Below, in pieces: positions 45,712-54,402 of a stretch of 64,000 nucleotides of DNA; position 1 is the stretch's first letter; each line of letters begins with the position of its first letter. The notes below the pieces were generated by a model. It had not been told where the DNA came from. It worked only from the letters and a program-made list of their open reading frames with translations, and ran no database searches. The stretch lies in NCBI RefSeq assembly GCF_008802365.1, contig NZ_VZQZ01000002.1:62001-126000 (forward strand), read 5' to 3'. Origin of the DNA: Oryzomonas japonica. Its GTDB lineage: Bacteria; Desulfobacterota; Desulfuromonadia; Geobacterales; Pseudopelobacteraceae. The position numbers were made by a program, and so were the translations under genes.

Positions 45712-47141
45712 TTGAGCTCCCTCTCTTGTTCAGGGGTCAGCTTCCGGTCCGTGGGGAGTTCCGGCCGTACTCCCGGAGCCAGGGGTTTGACGATCTTTGG
45801 CGTGATAAAGAACACCAGCTCTTTTTCCGTGGTGCTGTCCTGGGTGGAGCGGAAGAGCGCCCCCAGGATCGGGATATCACCCAAGAGCGGAATCTTGGAC
45901 ATGGTCTTGATCGCCTCTTCCTGAAGCAGACCGGCCAGGACCAGGCTCTCGCCGTCCTTCAACTCCACGCTCGTCTGCAAGGTTCTGGTATCAATGATGG
46001 GGTAGCCGTTCACCGCCAGGGTGCCGGAAAGGCTGCTCACCTCCGCCGGGTCCAGCTTTAGGCTTATCAGGCCGTTCTCCAGGACCTCCGGCTTGAACTT
46101 GAGCTTGACCCCCACATCCTGAAAGACGATGGTTGTGGTTGTGGTCCCCCCGGATGAGAGAAGGACGCTGTAGGGAATCTTGCTTCCCGCCAGGAAGTTA
46201 CCCTCCTGCCCGCTCTTTACCAGCATGTTGGGCTCGGCCAGGATCTTGGCGTATCCCTTGGTCGCCAGTGCCTGCAACACCGCACCGACACCACCTGGGA
46301 AATAGGCGGCGCCGATCTGATAGGCGTCGAGAGGGTTAAAGCTTCCCAGGCCGGACGCGGTTCCAGAAATACCGCCGGAACTGGAAGAGGAGGATGACCC
46401 CGACGAGGCGCTGCCGGAGGGGGCGCCGATCAGATTGGAGAACCCCTCGCCTTTGCTCCCCTTGATCATGAAACTGACCCCCATATTTTTCAGAGCGGTT
46501 TTATCCATCTGGGCGACCTTCACCTGGAGCAACACCTGCTGGGGGTTGTCGATGACAATATGATTGAGCACCTTGGTGGCGAACGCCTTGGCGGTGTTTT
46601 CGGCCTTGAGGCGGGTCTGGTCGTTGGCCACGCTGCCGGTCAGAATAACGGTATCGTTGGCAAACTGGACATTGATCGCATCATTGGGCGCCATTTCCTT
46701 CAATTGGGCCTCAATGGCCGAACGGTCGCCCGTGACCTTCACGTCATAAAATGTGGCTACGGGCTTTTCATCCTTATCGTCCTTAGTCCAGATAATCATG
46801 CTGGTGTTGCCGATCATGATGCCGTCCAGTTTCAGATCATAGGGGGAGAGAACATCCAGGGTGACAAACTTGTTCGTGTTCGACGGCCCCGAATCCTGGG
46901 AACGGCGCCGTTCCAGGTCGATCTTGTCCGACTTGGCGACGATGTCGGCATCCTTTTCCTGGTCGGACTTCCTTGTGTTGGCCAGGGTGACCAGCACCAT
47001 CTTTTTGTTCAATTTTAACAGAGTGCTTTTGAAAAGCCCCACCTCCAAGGGAATGCCGGCCATGGCTGGGGAAACCAGCGCCACTGCCAGAAGAAGGCTC
47101 AAAACGGGCAAGAAATATCTCTGTTTGCGGAGTTTGATCAT
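45690..47141 (-). CDS. cpaC: Tad pilus secretin (CpaC/RcpA)
   Basis: 483 aa. Signal peptide MIKLRKQRYFLPVLSLLLAVALVSPAMA, then an N-domain (KLDGIMIGNTSMIIWTK), a BON domain (NDTVILTGSVANDQTRL), and a secretin domain (LAEPNMLVKSGQEGNFLAGS, VGVKLKFKPEVLENGLISL, and the C-terminal IPLLGDIPILGALFRSTQ). A serine/glycine run near residue 250 is a linker. Forms the outer-membrane pore through which Flp fibres leave. Confidence 0.92.
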   Translation of the reverse strand: MIKLRKQRYFLPVLSLLLAVALVSPAMAGIPLEVGLFKSTLLKLNKKMVLVTLANTRKSDQEKDADIVAKSDKIDLERRRSQDSGPSNTNKFVTLDVLSPYDLKLDGIMIGNTSMIIWTKDDKDEKPVATFYDVKVTGDRSAIEAQLKEMAPNDAINVQFANDTVILTGSVANDQTRLKAENTAKAFATKVLNHIVIDNPQQVLLQVKVAQMDKTALKNMGVSFMIKGSKGEGFSNLIGAPSGSASSGSSSSSSSGGISGTASGLGSFNPLDAYQIGAAYFPGGVGAVLQALATKGYAKILAEPNMLVKSGQEGNFLAGSKIPYSVLLSSGGTTTTTIVFQDVGVKLKFKPEVLENGLISLKLDPAEVSSLSGTLAVNGYPIIDTRTLQTSVELKDGESLVLAGLLQEEAIKTMSKIPLLGDIPILGALFRSTQDSTTEKELVFFITPKIVKPLAPGVRPELPTDRKLTPEQERELKWMPLGE

Positions 47142-47178
47142 TGAAGCACCTCGTCCAGGAGTTGTCCACCATGGCGGA

Positions 47179-48099
47179 TTATTGCAGCAGGAATTCCTTG
47201 GTCGTACGAGCCCCCCCGTCGATCACCGTCACCTTGTGGCCCATGGGGGCGGCGGGCAGTGGGCGAATTGCGGCTCTGGCCCCTTCCGGCGCTGCGCGCC
47301 GCACCGGACGACGGACTTGGGCAAGCTTGGCCTGAGCAGGCTTTGCTTGGGCAACCGCAATCACGGGTCGTTCAACTCCACCGAGTACCGTGCTTATGGT
47401 CGCCCCACCCTTGACATCCACCTGAGCCGTATCGATGATGTTTCTCAGGAGTAGCTGGAGAGACCCCTTGCGGGAGGCGTGCACCAGCTTTTCCGAATCT
47501 TCCGGGGTAAGGTCCATGGTTACGGTGGGAACGAGAACCGGCTTGCCGTCTTTTTGGTCGGTGATCTGGCCGGTTGCCAGAACCGGTACATTCTGCAAAA
47601 TAATCTTCGTAACCATCTCGTTGGAATTGTTGGGAATCTGGGTGGTCAGCACCACGTCGACCCGGTTATTAGGGGCAATGAAGCCCGCCACGCCAGCCAC
47701 TTCGTTCACGCCGACCGTAACAGCTCGATGCCCCTGAGGAATGATGTACGTCATGACGCCGGTGGCCGCCGCACTCCCCTCCTTCGGCATCAGCTTCTGT
47801 TCGGTAATCGCATCGCCGGCACTCAGATTGCGAATCGCAACCCTGTTGACGAGAGACTTGGCGTCGGTAAAGCTCCCGGCCGGGACACTATCCTTTGGCC
47901 AACCTGCCGGTTTGAGATGGGTTTCGTTCAGTTTCGTGCCGATCGGTATATCACCTGCCGCGACCATGATGACAAAGCTGGAGGCCTGTTTGGTCTTCAG
48001 GCTCTCCTGCTTCAAATAGGAGTAAACGCCCCAGGAAGCTACCCCTGCAAACACCAGGGCAATGAGCGTTACCATGGTTACTGCCTGTGATCTGTTCAT
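47179..48099 (-). CDS. cpaB: Tad pilus assembly protein CpaB/RcpC
   Basis: 306 aa. N-terminal helix (VTMVTLIALVFAGVASWGVYS), then an SAF-type domain (FVIMVAAGDIPIGTKLNETHL, VNRVAIRNLSAGDAI) and RVDVVLTTQI (RcpC/CpaB domain). The last 60 residues are alanine-, proline- and arginine-rich. Located between tadE and cpaC as is standard. Periplasmic partner of the secretin. Confidence 0.9.
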   Translation of the reverse strand: MNRSQAVTMVTLIALVFAGVASWGVYSYLKQESLKTKQASSFVIMVAAGDIPIGTKLNETHLKPAGWPKDSVPAGSFTDAKSLVNRVAIRNLSAGDAITEQKLMPKEGSAAATGVMTYIIPQGHRAVTVGVNEVAGVAGFIAPNNRVDVVLTTQIPNNSNEMVTKIILQNVPVLATGQITDQKDGKPVLVPTVTMDLTPEDSEKLVHASRKGSLQLLLRNIIDTAQVDVKGGATISTVLGGVERPVIAVAQAKPAQAKLAQVRRPVRRAAPEGARAAIRPLPAAPMGHKVTVIDGGARTTKEFLLQ

Positions 48100-48123
48100 G
48101 GTTCCTCCGGGGAGTGCGGAAAT

Positions 48124-48555
48124 TTATTGTTCATAACGCATCGTCGCCTGAGCCGAGATGGTCGTGTAGTTTTTAAAGGGAAAAGAGAAATGTGGGACGA
48201 TGGTATTGAATTTCAATTTTGCCGTAACGGTAATGTCGGCACCGCTGCCACTGGAAGGCGGCGAAGCCGGGCTCGATTGGGCCAGGGTAATCACGGAAGT
48301 GTTTCCCCAACTCGCGGGGACGGCGCTGTACGTCCAGAAACGTATTGAGTTCTGATTCCAACTGGTGTTGACGGCAGCTTTTCGTGCAGCATGACGCACC
48401 GCATTGGTCAGGGTGTTCTTCATGTAGAAGGCCCTGCCGAATTCGATGACCCCGAGGATCAACAGCAACAGAATGGGGAGGATCAGAGCGAGTTCAACGA
48501 GGGCCTGTCCTTTTGAACCACGGATTCTATGCAGGCACGGGGGGAGACAGGTCAT
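48124..48555 (-). CDS. tadE: TadE-type pseudopilin
   Basis: 143 aa from ATG at 48555 (AGAGGG upstream), since earlier codons lie in an unlikely region. KGQALVELALILPILLLLILGV is the TadE hydrophobic motif with a prepilin-type cleavage site after the glycine and a following E. FGRAFYMKNTLTNAVRHAAR fits the family. It is expected to be processed and to join the Flp fibre or its assembly. Confidence 0.85.
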   Translation of the reverse strand: MTCLPPCLHRIRGSKGQALVELALILPILLLLILGVIEFGRAFYMKNTLTNAVRHAARKAAVNTSWNQNSIRFWTYSAVPASWGNTSVITLAQSSPASPPSSGSGADITVTAKLKFNTIVPHFSFPFKNYTTISAQATMRYEQ

Positions 48556-48642
48556 TGCAGCCCTCTTAGTAACAGGGATTTCAGGGAGGGGGGCATGCCC
48601 CCCTCCAAAGAAAAACTTACATGAATACAACCAATTCCCTGA

Positions 48643-48831
48643 TTACGGTTTTGCCAGCGTGCTGGCGGCGTTGCTGTACGTATTGTTCACGGTGCCGCCC
48701 AGGTATTTCATGGCAACGATTGCCGCCAAGGCGATCAGAACAATTATCAGCGCGTATTCAACCAATGTTTGACCTTTTTCACTCTTGACGCGGCACAGCA
48801 GGTTGATAACAAACAATTTGATCGTGTCCAT
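48643..48831 (-). CDS. flp: Flp-type pilin, copy 2
   Basis: 62 aa from ATG at 48831, 160 nt after copy 1. Short cytoplasmic leader ending in EKG followed by QTLVEYALIIVLIALAAIVA, the Flp processing and hydrophobic signature (cleavage after G, E at +5). The mature peptide ends NAASTLAKP. Nearly identical to copy 1 in both protein and DNA in the mature part. Confidence 0.92.
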   Translation of the reverse strand: MDTIKLFVINLLCRVKSEKGQTLVEYALIIVLIALAAIVAMKYLGGTVNNTYSNAASTLAKP

Positions 48832-48991
48832 AGAAACTTCCCCCCTCTTTTTAGTGATGTTGCAGTCAAGACTCACAAATCTTTGCCGCTCATCGTAACG
48901 GTCCCAGTATAATTGAAAGTTGCCGGTCTCTTCGCGTGCAACGCTCTCTCCAAGAGCCATTCCGCTGAATACCTGGTGAGGTGGCGGTTTA

Positions 48992-49180
48992 TCAGGGACT
49001 TGCCAGCGTGCTGGCGGCGTTGCTGTACGTATTGTTCACGGTGCCGCCCAGGTATTTCATGGCAACGATTGCCGCCAGGGCGATCAAGACAATGATCAGC
49101 GCATATTCAACCAACGTCTGGCCTTTTTCGCCCTTTGCCCGGGCCAACAGATTAAAGACGAGCAGTTTGATAGTATCCAT
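48992..49180 (-). CDS. flp: Flp-type pilin, copy 1
   Basis: 62 aa, the main pilin candidate. MDTIKLLVFNLLARAKGEKG is the leader, then QTLVEYALIIVLIALAAIVA. It differs from copy 2 at only about six positions, mostly in the leader. It is the first gene of the operon, about 173 nt downstream of the predicted sigma-54 start. Processing would require a prepilin peptidase encoded elsewhere, since none is in the window. Confidence 0.92.
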   Translation of the reverse strand: MDTIKLLVFNLLARAKGEKGQTLVEYALIIVLIALAAIVAMKYLGGTVNNTYSNAASTLASP

Positions 49181-49363
49181 AGCGACTCCCCTCTGTTTTG
49201 TTTACAAAGTAAGTTATAATTAGTTTCTATTTACCACCCTTTTAAGGTGTGTCAACCAGATTCAAATAATTTTATAAAAATATTGAAATGAAAATTTAAT
49301 TACATATAATTGTATTTAATGAATTCAATTGTTTTTATCTGCAATATTAAAAATTATCTATTT

Positions 49364-49379
49364 TGCAAAACAAGTGCCA
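49364..49379 (-). promoter_or_regulatory. Sigma-54 promoter (-24/-12) of the Flp/Tad operon
   Basis: Minus strand reads TGGCACTTGTTTTGCA, which fits TGGCACG-N4-TTGCW with one mismatch (position 7). GG and GC have the right 12-nt spacing. The predicted start is near 49352, so the leader before the first pilin is about 170 nt. Together with the EPS promoter it suggests shared enhancer-type control of polymer and pilus. Confidence 0.72.
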
Positions 49380-49449
49380 CCTTATAACATACTAATTTTA
49401 TTGAAACATAATTAAAGTACATTAAAAACAAATACGGTTTTGTAAACTT

Positions 49450-49469
49450 TACCGACAATAATGTCGGTA
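49450..49469. promoter_or_regulatory. Palindrome upstream of the Flp/Tad promoter
   Basis: TACCGACA-ATAA-TGTCGGTA, a perfect 8-bp inverted repeat with a 4-nt centre, lies about 70 nt upstream of the -24 element. That position suits a sigma-54 activator site. It could equally be an operator for the divergent ATPase gene. The surrounding 49181-49614 gap (434 nt) is AT-rich and holds no gene. Confidence 0.5.
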
Positions 49470-49614
49470 TCGTATACATCATGAAACAACCTGTAAGAGA
49501 CTGAGGGAGGATGGTAAAGCTGGGACGCGCGAGGGACATCGACGTAGCAACAAGAGGATTATGGCGATTGTAATGGGGGGTATTTAGTCAGTACTCAGGG
49601 AAAGGAGCACCGGT

Positions 49615-51015
49615 ATGCCTGAACGGGATATGAAGCGCTGGATTGAATCTTTGGGGATTCCCGCCGCCGAGATGAAAAAGGCTCATGTACGCCAACTCCT
49701 GCATGGCGGCAAGCTGACCGAAAGCCTGCTGACGCTCGGCCTTATTTCCAGCAAGCAGTTGATCGAATTCGAGCTGCAGATTCCCAAGCCACCAACGACC
49801 ATTGAGCGGACCGGCTTGCAGCTCACCTTTATTACCGATTTGGCAACGAAGCACATCCTGTTCATGGGAGAATTCGACCAGCAGGAGCTGGCGGAACGGA
49901 TTTGCCTGCCGGTCAATCTTGTCGATAAGGTGATGGAACAACTGCGCCGGGCAAAGCTTGTGGAGGTTCTTGGCGCTGGTGGATACTCTTCGGGGACCTA
50001 CAGATACCTGATTACCGATGCCGGGAAAAAACGTGCCCAGGAGTTGCTGGATATCTGCCGCTATGTCGGTCCGACACCCGTTTCCCTTGATGACTACGTC
50101 AGGATGGTGGATGGCCAGACCATCCGTCTGGTCGCGATAGATCAGCAGCAGATTAATGAGGCGTTTGCCCACCTGGTTGTCAGCCCGCAACTGCTTAAAA
50201 CAATCGGGCCGGCAATCAGTTCCGGCAGGTCGATATTTCTCTATGGCCCATCAGGAAACGGCAAGACGGCCATTGCCGAAGCGATCGGCAGGGTCTTTCA
50301 GGACCCCATTTTTGTCCCGCACGCGCTCTATGTGGCCGGACAGATAATTACGGTCTACGATCCGGTCACCCACTTCCCGGTCAGCGACGAAGACCAGGAA
50401 CCGCGTGCCGACCGGCGCTGGATACGGGTAAAACGCCCTGTCGTCATGGCTGGCGGTGAGTTGACGTTGAGTATGCTCGACCTCACCTTCAATCAGGTGA
50501 CAAAGTATTATGAAGCGCCGCTACAGATGAAAGCCAATAACGGTATTTTCCTCATCGATGACTTCGGCAGGCAGCAGGTCGAGCCCAAAATCCTCCTCAA
50601 CCGCTGGATAGTCCCGCTTGAAAGGCGAGTTGACTTCATGGGCCTGCACACAGGTATGAAATTCACTATTCCCTTCGATCTGCTGGTCCTATTCGCCACG
50701 AATATCGAGCCGGGCGAGTTAGTCGATGAGGCATTCTTGCGGCGCATACGTTACAAGGTCCGCATCGACCATCCTAGCATTGCGGAATATGAGGATATCT
50801 TCAAAAGGGTCTGTGAGGTCAACGGGGTTGAGTTCCAGCCGCCAGTCTTCAACTATCTGACCAATGAGTTGTACGGCAAATCGCCGAACCCGATGGCGGC
50901 CTGTCATCCGCGCGATATTATTGATCATCTCGTCGATCAGGCCCGATTCCACAAAACCAAGCCCGTATTGACAAAAGAGGCCATCGATCAGGCATGGAAA
51001 ACCTATTTTGTATAA
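49615..51015 (+). CDS. AAA+ ATPase, divergent from the Tad operon
   Basis: 466 aa. Start supported by AAAGGAG about 7 nt upstream. An N-terminal winged-helix/response-like segment (residues about 1-150) is followed by Walker A FLYGPSGNGKTAIAEAIG, Walker B GIFLIDDFGRQQV and the sensor-like FDLLVLFATNIEPGELVDEAFL, RRIRYKV. It resembles MoxR- or Lon-like AAA+ ATPases that act as chaperones or regulators. The motif GAFTGA, needed for sigma-54 activators, is not present, so this protein is not the expected bEBP. Its link with the pilus is by position. Confidence 0.7.
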   Translation: MPERDMKRWIESLGIPAAEMKKAHVRQLLHGGKLTESLLTLGLISSKQLIEFELQIPKPPTTIERTGLQLTFITDLATKHILFMGEFDQQELAERICLPVNLVDKVMEQLRRAKLVEVLGAGGYSSGTYRYLITDAGKKRAQELLDICRYVGPTPVSLDDYVRMVDGQTIRLVAIDQQQINEAFAHLVVSPQLLKTIGPAISSGRSIFLYGPSGNGKTAIAEAIGRVFQDPIFVPHALYVAGQIITVYDPVTHFPVSDEDQEPRADRRWIRVKRPVVMAGGELTLSMLDLTFNQVTKYYEAPLQMKANNGIFLIDDFGRQQVEPKILLNRWIVPLERRVDFMGLHTGMKFTIPFDLLVLFATNIEPGELVDEAFLRRIRYKVRIDHPSIAEYEDIFKRVCEVNGVEFQPPVFNYLTNELYGKSPNPMAACHPRDIIDHLVDQARFHKTKPVLTKEAIDQAWKTYFV

Positions 51016-51109
51016 CATCCATTATTAAGGAAAATTTTTACCATTTCCACCACTCGTTGCCAACGGGTGAAGCTTGGAAGGGCCCCTCGGTTTCCTGTAG
51101 AAGAGGACT

Positions 51110-52009
51110 TCAGGCCGCGCTGCGAATTTTTACGTTCCTGCCGCCGCTGCTCTTCATCCCCCATTTGACGACCGTGGCCCGCTCAATCCGGTCGAAGATC
51201 AGATTCTCGACCGCGATGCCGATCAGGATAACGGTTATCAAACCGGCAAAAACCGAGGGAATCTCCAACTGCTGTTTGTTCTCGTAGATAAACCAGCCGA
51301 TGCCGCCGCTCCCGGAACTGACGCCGAAGACCAGTTCCGCCGCGATAAGCGTCCGCCAGGCAAAGGCCCAGCCGTTGCGCAGCCCGGTCAGAAGTGAGGG
51401 GAACGCCGCCGGTATCAGGATGACGGCGGCATAGCGGATGCCGCTGAGGCCGTAGTTGCGCCCCACCATGCGGATCGTCCCGTTGACCGCCGAGAATCCC
51501 CCGTGGGCGCTCAGCGCCACCGGCCAGAGAACCGCATGAATCAGAACAAAGATGATGCTCCCGTTGCCCAGGCCGAACCAGAGCAGGGCCAACGGCAGGA
51601 GTGCGATGGCGGGCAACGGGTTGAACATGGAGGTGCAGAGTTCCAGGAGATCGGAGCCGAGTCGCGTCATTGTGGCGGCCATGGCCAGAATCAGCGCCAG
51701 GAGCACCCCGATGCCGTATCCGGTCAAGAGGATTTTGAATGAGGTGACGATGCGGGCCGGCAGTCCGCCGCTTCTGACGGCATCGACCAGCGCCTGCAAC
51801 GTGGCGCTGAAGGTCGGCACCATGAGCGGGTTCGCCAGCCGTGTCGCATACCATTCCCAGAGCGCGCAGAGCAGGATCAGAAGCCCCGCCCTCCGAACCC
51901 ACCCTTTGTCCCACAACTGTGCCAGTATGCCGGGACCGGTGGAGGGACTCCCCTCGTGCATCACTGTTCCCCGCACGGTCATTCCTACCGCGGTACTATC
52001 TGTTTTCAT
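51110..52009 (-). CDS. ABC transporter permease (SsuC/TauC type)
   Basis: 299 aa from ATG at 52009 with GAGGAG upstream. Six membrane helices. The permease motif AWRTLIAAELVFGVSSGSGGIGWFI and VGRNYGLSGIRYAAVILIPAAFP carry the EAA-like sequence. Last gene of the radical SAM operon. It serves uptake of an anionic or organic small molecule; the solute is unknown. Confidence 0.87.
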   Translation of the reverse strand: MKTDSTAVGMTVRGTVMHEGSPSTGPGILAQLWDKGWVRRAGLLILLCALWEWYATRLANPLMVPTFSATLQALVDAVRSGGLPARIVTSFKILLTGYGIGVLLALILAMAATMTRLGSDLLELCTSMFNPLPAIALLPLALLWFGLGNGSIIFVLIHAVLWPVALSAHGGFSAVNGTIRMVGRNYGLSGIRYAAVILIPAAFPSLLTGLRNGWAFAWRTLIAAELVFGVSSGSGGIGWFIYENKQQLEIPSVFAGLITVILIGIAVENLIFDRIERATVVKWGMKSSGGRNVKIRSAA

Positions 52010-52047
52010 GGTGCGCTCCTCGTGATGTGCTGCGGCAACCAGGGACA

Positions 52048-52827
52048 TTAGATCACGTAATCAGGAGCGTCCCGAAACAAGACCTGCCTGATCCGCTCCG
52101 CAATTTCCGGGTGGGCCCCGGCGGCCGCCTGCAACTGCTCCGCCTCGATGATCTCCTCCACCCGCCCGGGGTGAGGGGACATCACCACGATCCTGCTGCC
52201 GAGCAGCAGCGCCTCTTCGATGGAGTGGGTCACGAACAACATGGTGAACTGGTATTCGCTCCAGAGCTCCAACAGCTCATCCTGCATCCGTCTGCGCGAC
52301 AGGGCGTCCAGGGCGGCAAAGGGCTCGTCCATCAGGATGATCTCCGGCTTCATGGCCAGACAGCGGGCGATGGCCACCCGCTGTTTCATCCCCCCCGACA
52401 GGGTATGGGGGTAGGCATCGGCGAATTGCTCCAGATGGACCGTCCGGATCGCCTCCAGGGCGCGTTCATGCGCCTCCCCCTTGGGCAGGCTGCGGCTGGC
52501 GAGCAGCCCGAAGGCCACGTTCTCCCGCACCGTCTTCCAGGGAAGCAGTTGATCAAATTCCTGGAACACCATCACCCGGTCCGGTCCGGGACCCGCCACC
52601 TGCCTGCCGTTCAGGGTGATATTCCCCTCGCTGGGGGCAAGAAACCCGCCCACGGCCTTGAGAAGCGTCGATTTTCCGCACCCGGAGGGGCCCAGCAGCA
52701 CGACCCGGTCGCCCCGGCTCACCTGGAATTCCACCTTGTCGGTGGCGGTGACGATGCCGTTCTGGTCGCGGTAGCGCAGCGTGACCCCCTTGACGGACAG
52801 CAAAGGCGTATCCGCAACGGCAGCCAT
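52048..52827 (-). CDS. ABC transporter ATP-binding protein (SsuB/TauB type)
   Basis: 259 aa from ATG at 52827, two nt after the substrate-binding protein's stop. Walker A LLGPSGCGKSTLLKAV, Q-loop FQEFDQLLPWKTV, ABC signature LSGGMKQRVAIARCL, Walker B IILMDEPFAALDAL, and H-loop FVTHSIEEALLL. These are the SsuB/TauB-type features. The permease gene follows. Confidence 0.93.
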   Translation of the reverse strand: MAAVADTPLLSVKGVTLRYRDQNGIVTATDKVEFQVSRGDRVVLLGPSGCGKSTLLKAVGGFLAPSEGNITLNGRQVAGPGPDRVMVFQEFDQLLPWKTVRENVAFGLLASRSLPKGEAHERALEAIRTVHLEQFADAYPHTLSGGMKQRVAIARCLAMKPEIILMDEPFAALDALSRRRMQDELLELWSEYQFTMLFVTHSIEEALLLGSRIVVMSPHPGRVEEIIEAEQLQAAAGAHPEIAERIRQVLFRDAPDYVI

Positions 52828-52829
52828 GG

Positions 52830-53843
52830 TCAGCTCCCCTTGGTGGCGTGGACGTTGGGGAAGAACAGATCCTTCCACCCCTTTGGCCTGCTCTTGATCG
52901 TCCCGGTCTGGTACATGAAATCAGAAAACCTGGTGATATTGTGCGGTGTGACCGTATAGCTCACGGTCGGCTGGTTGATCTCTCTGAGCAGGTCATCCAG
53001 GCTTTCCTTGGTCTTGCTGGCCTCGCGGTAGATCTCCGCCGCGGCCCGCCTGTTCTTGTTGATGTAGGTGGTCGCCTCTTCCTGCGCCGCAAAGACCGCG
53101 GCATAGATCTTCGGGTTTTTGTCGTGGAAGGCTTTGGTGGTGGCGAAGACATTGAAGGTGTGCGGCCCGCCGAGGACCGTGTATGAGTTGAGCACCGTCC
53201 TGACCCGCTTGTCGTCCAGCTCCTGGAACATGAACGGCGGGCTGGTGAGATGGCCGGTGACCTCCGACTTGCCGGACAGGAGCGCCGCCATGGCGTCAGG
53301 ATGCTTCATGGTCACCGTCAGTTTGTCCAGTTTGGAAAAATTATTCTGGCCGAACTCCTTTGCCGCCGCCATTTGCAGGATGATAGCCTGGATCGAGACC
53401 TTCACCGCCGGCAGGGCGATACGGTCCTTGGCGGTGAAGTCCCGGATCGTTTTCACCGCCGGGTTGTTCGTATTCAGGTAGTTAGGCGATGAAATCAGGG
53501 CCGAGACCCCTTTGACGGCGCCCTTGGACTTGTCCCACAGCAGGATCATCGGCGCCACGCCCGAGGAGATGTAATCGACGCTCCCGGAGAGGAGCGCGTC
53601 ATTGGTCGCGCTACCGCCCCCCAGGGTTGCCCAGGTGACTTTGATATCGCCGAGACCGGCCGCCTTGGCATGTTTTTCTATCAGATGCTGCTTTTCCATG
53701 ATGATCAGCGGCAGGTAGCCGAGGCCGTACTGCTTGGCCAGTCGTACCTCCTTGACCTCGGCCGCGGCATTGAACGGCACGGCAGCGAGGCCGACGAGCG
53801 CCAGCGCCGCGATGGCGACGAATGTGTACATGTTTTTTCCCAT
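52830..53843 (-). CDS. ABC transporter substrate-binding protein (SsuA/TauA/NMT1-like)
   Basis: 337 aa. Signal peptide ending near AVPFNAAAEVK, then LAKQYGLGYLPLIIMEKQHL, VTWATLGGGSATNDALLSGS and VDYISSGVAP, features of the NMT1/SsuA periplasmic fold. The binding pocket cannot be read. The solute may relate to the radical SAM product or its precursor. It begins 73 nt after the FMN-binding protein. Confidence 0.88.
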   Translation of the reverse strand: MGKNMYTFVAIAALALVGLAAVPFNAAAEVKEVRLAKQYGLGYLPLIIMEKQHLIEKHAKAAGLGDIKVTWATLGGGSATNDALLSGSVDYISSGVAPMILLWDKSKGAVKGVSALISSPNYLNTNNPAVKTIRDFTAKDRIALPAVKVSIQAIILQMAAAKEFGQNNFSKLDKLTVTMKHPDAMAALLSGKSEVTGHLTSPPFMFQELDDKRVRTVLNSYTVLGGPHTFNVFATTKAFHDKNPKIYAAVFAAQEEATTYINKNRRAAAEIYREASKTKESLDDLLREINQPTVSYTVTPHNITRFSDFMYQTGTIKSRPKGWKDLFFPNVHATKGS

Positions 53844-53916
53844 GTGTGCAGCTCCTTATGGTTGGAATGGTTCAGACAACAGCAGGAGATGGCCGATAAC
53901 GGGGTAGCCGCGTTCG

Positions 53917-54399
53917 TTACGGTGCACCGCCATGCCGTACCGCCAGGCGGTCCAGATGCCGATGAAACGGATGCAGCACCTCTTCCCGCTCCTTGCGCAC
54001 GGCATAGGTTTCATCGCGGATCTGCTCCGGCTCGATCAACCAGACCGCCGCCAGGCCGACATCACCCAGCCGGGCGCGGACCTCGCGATAGTACTCGCTG
54101 AACAGCGGGCCCGAAACGAGCGCCTTGTACGTTCGCCCCGTCGTTACCAGCACCCGATTATCGCTCCCGGCGACGGTGACGGACACCGGGCGTTCGAACC
54201 AGATGCTGCGCAGCAGGTTGCGGTGGGTTGCGGATGTTTCCAAAAGTTCGAGATGCACCAGCCGACCGTCAGCGTCGAGCCTGAGAAAAGGGCTCGGCAC
54301 GCTGTGGGGTGCGCCGTTTTCATCCAGGGTGGCGATGCTGGCGACGGTGGCCGGTTCTTTCAGCAGCGACCCGATTGCGTTCCGTAAATCTTCAGACAT
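53917..54399 (-). CDS. FMN-binding split-barrel (pyridoxamine-phosphate oxidase-like) protein
   Basis: 160 aa. VASIATLDENGAPHSVPSPF, RNLLRSIWFERPVSVTV and ALVSGPLFSEYY show the split-barrel fold of the PNPOx/flavin reductase-like class. Only 3 nt separate it from the radical SAM gene, so both are made together. Its substrate is not known. An FMN- or F420-dependent reduction is a reasonable guess. Confidence 0.75.
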   Translation of the reverse strand: MSEDLRNAIGSLLKEPATVASIATLDENGAPHSVPSPFLRLDADGRLVHLELLETSATHRNLLRSIWFERPVSVTVAGSDNRVLVTTGRTYKALVSGPLFSEYYREVRARLGDVGLAAVWLIEPEQIRDETYAVRKEREEVLHPFHRHLDRLAVRHGGAP

Positions 54400-54402
54400 G
54401 GT

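Noticed and set aside
49615-51015. AAA+ ATPase as the sigma-54 activator of the Tad operon
   Set aside because: The GAFTGA loop needed to contact sigma-54 is absent and no DNA-binding Fis-type helix is seen at the C-terminus.
51841-52959. 372-codon plus-strand open frame opposite the ABC transporter genes
   Set aside because: It overlaps three strongly supported genes in antisense; no conserved motif.
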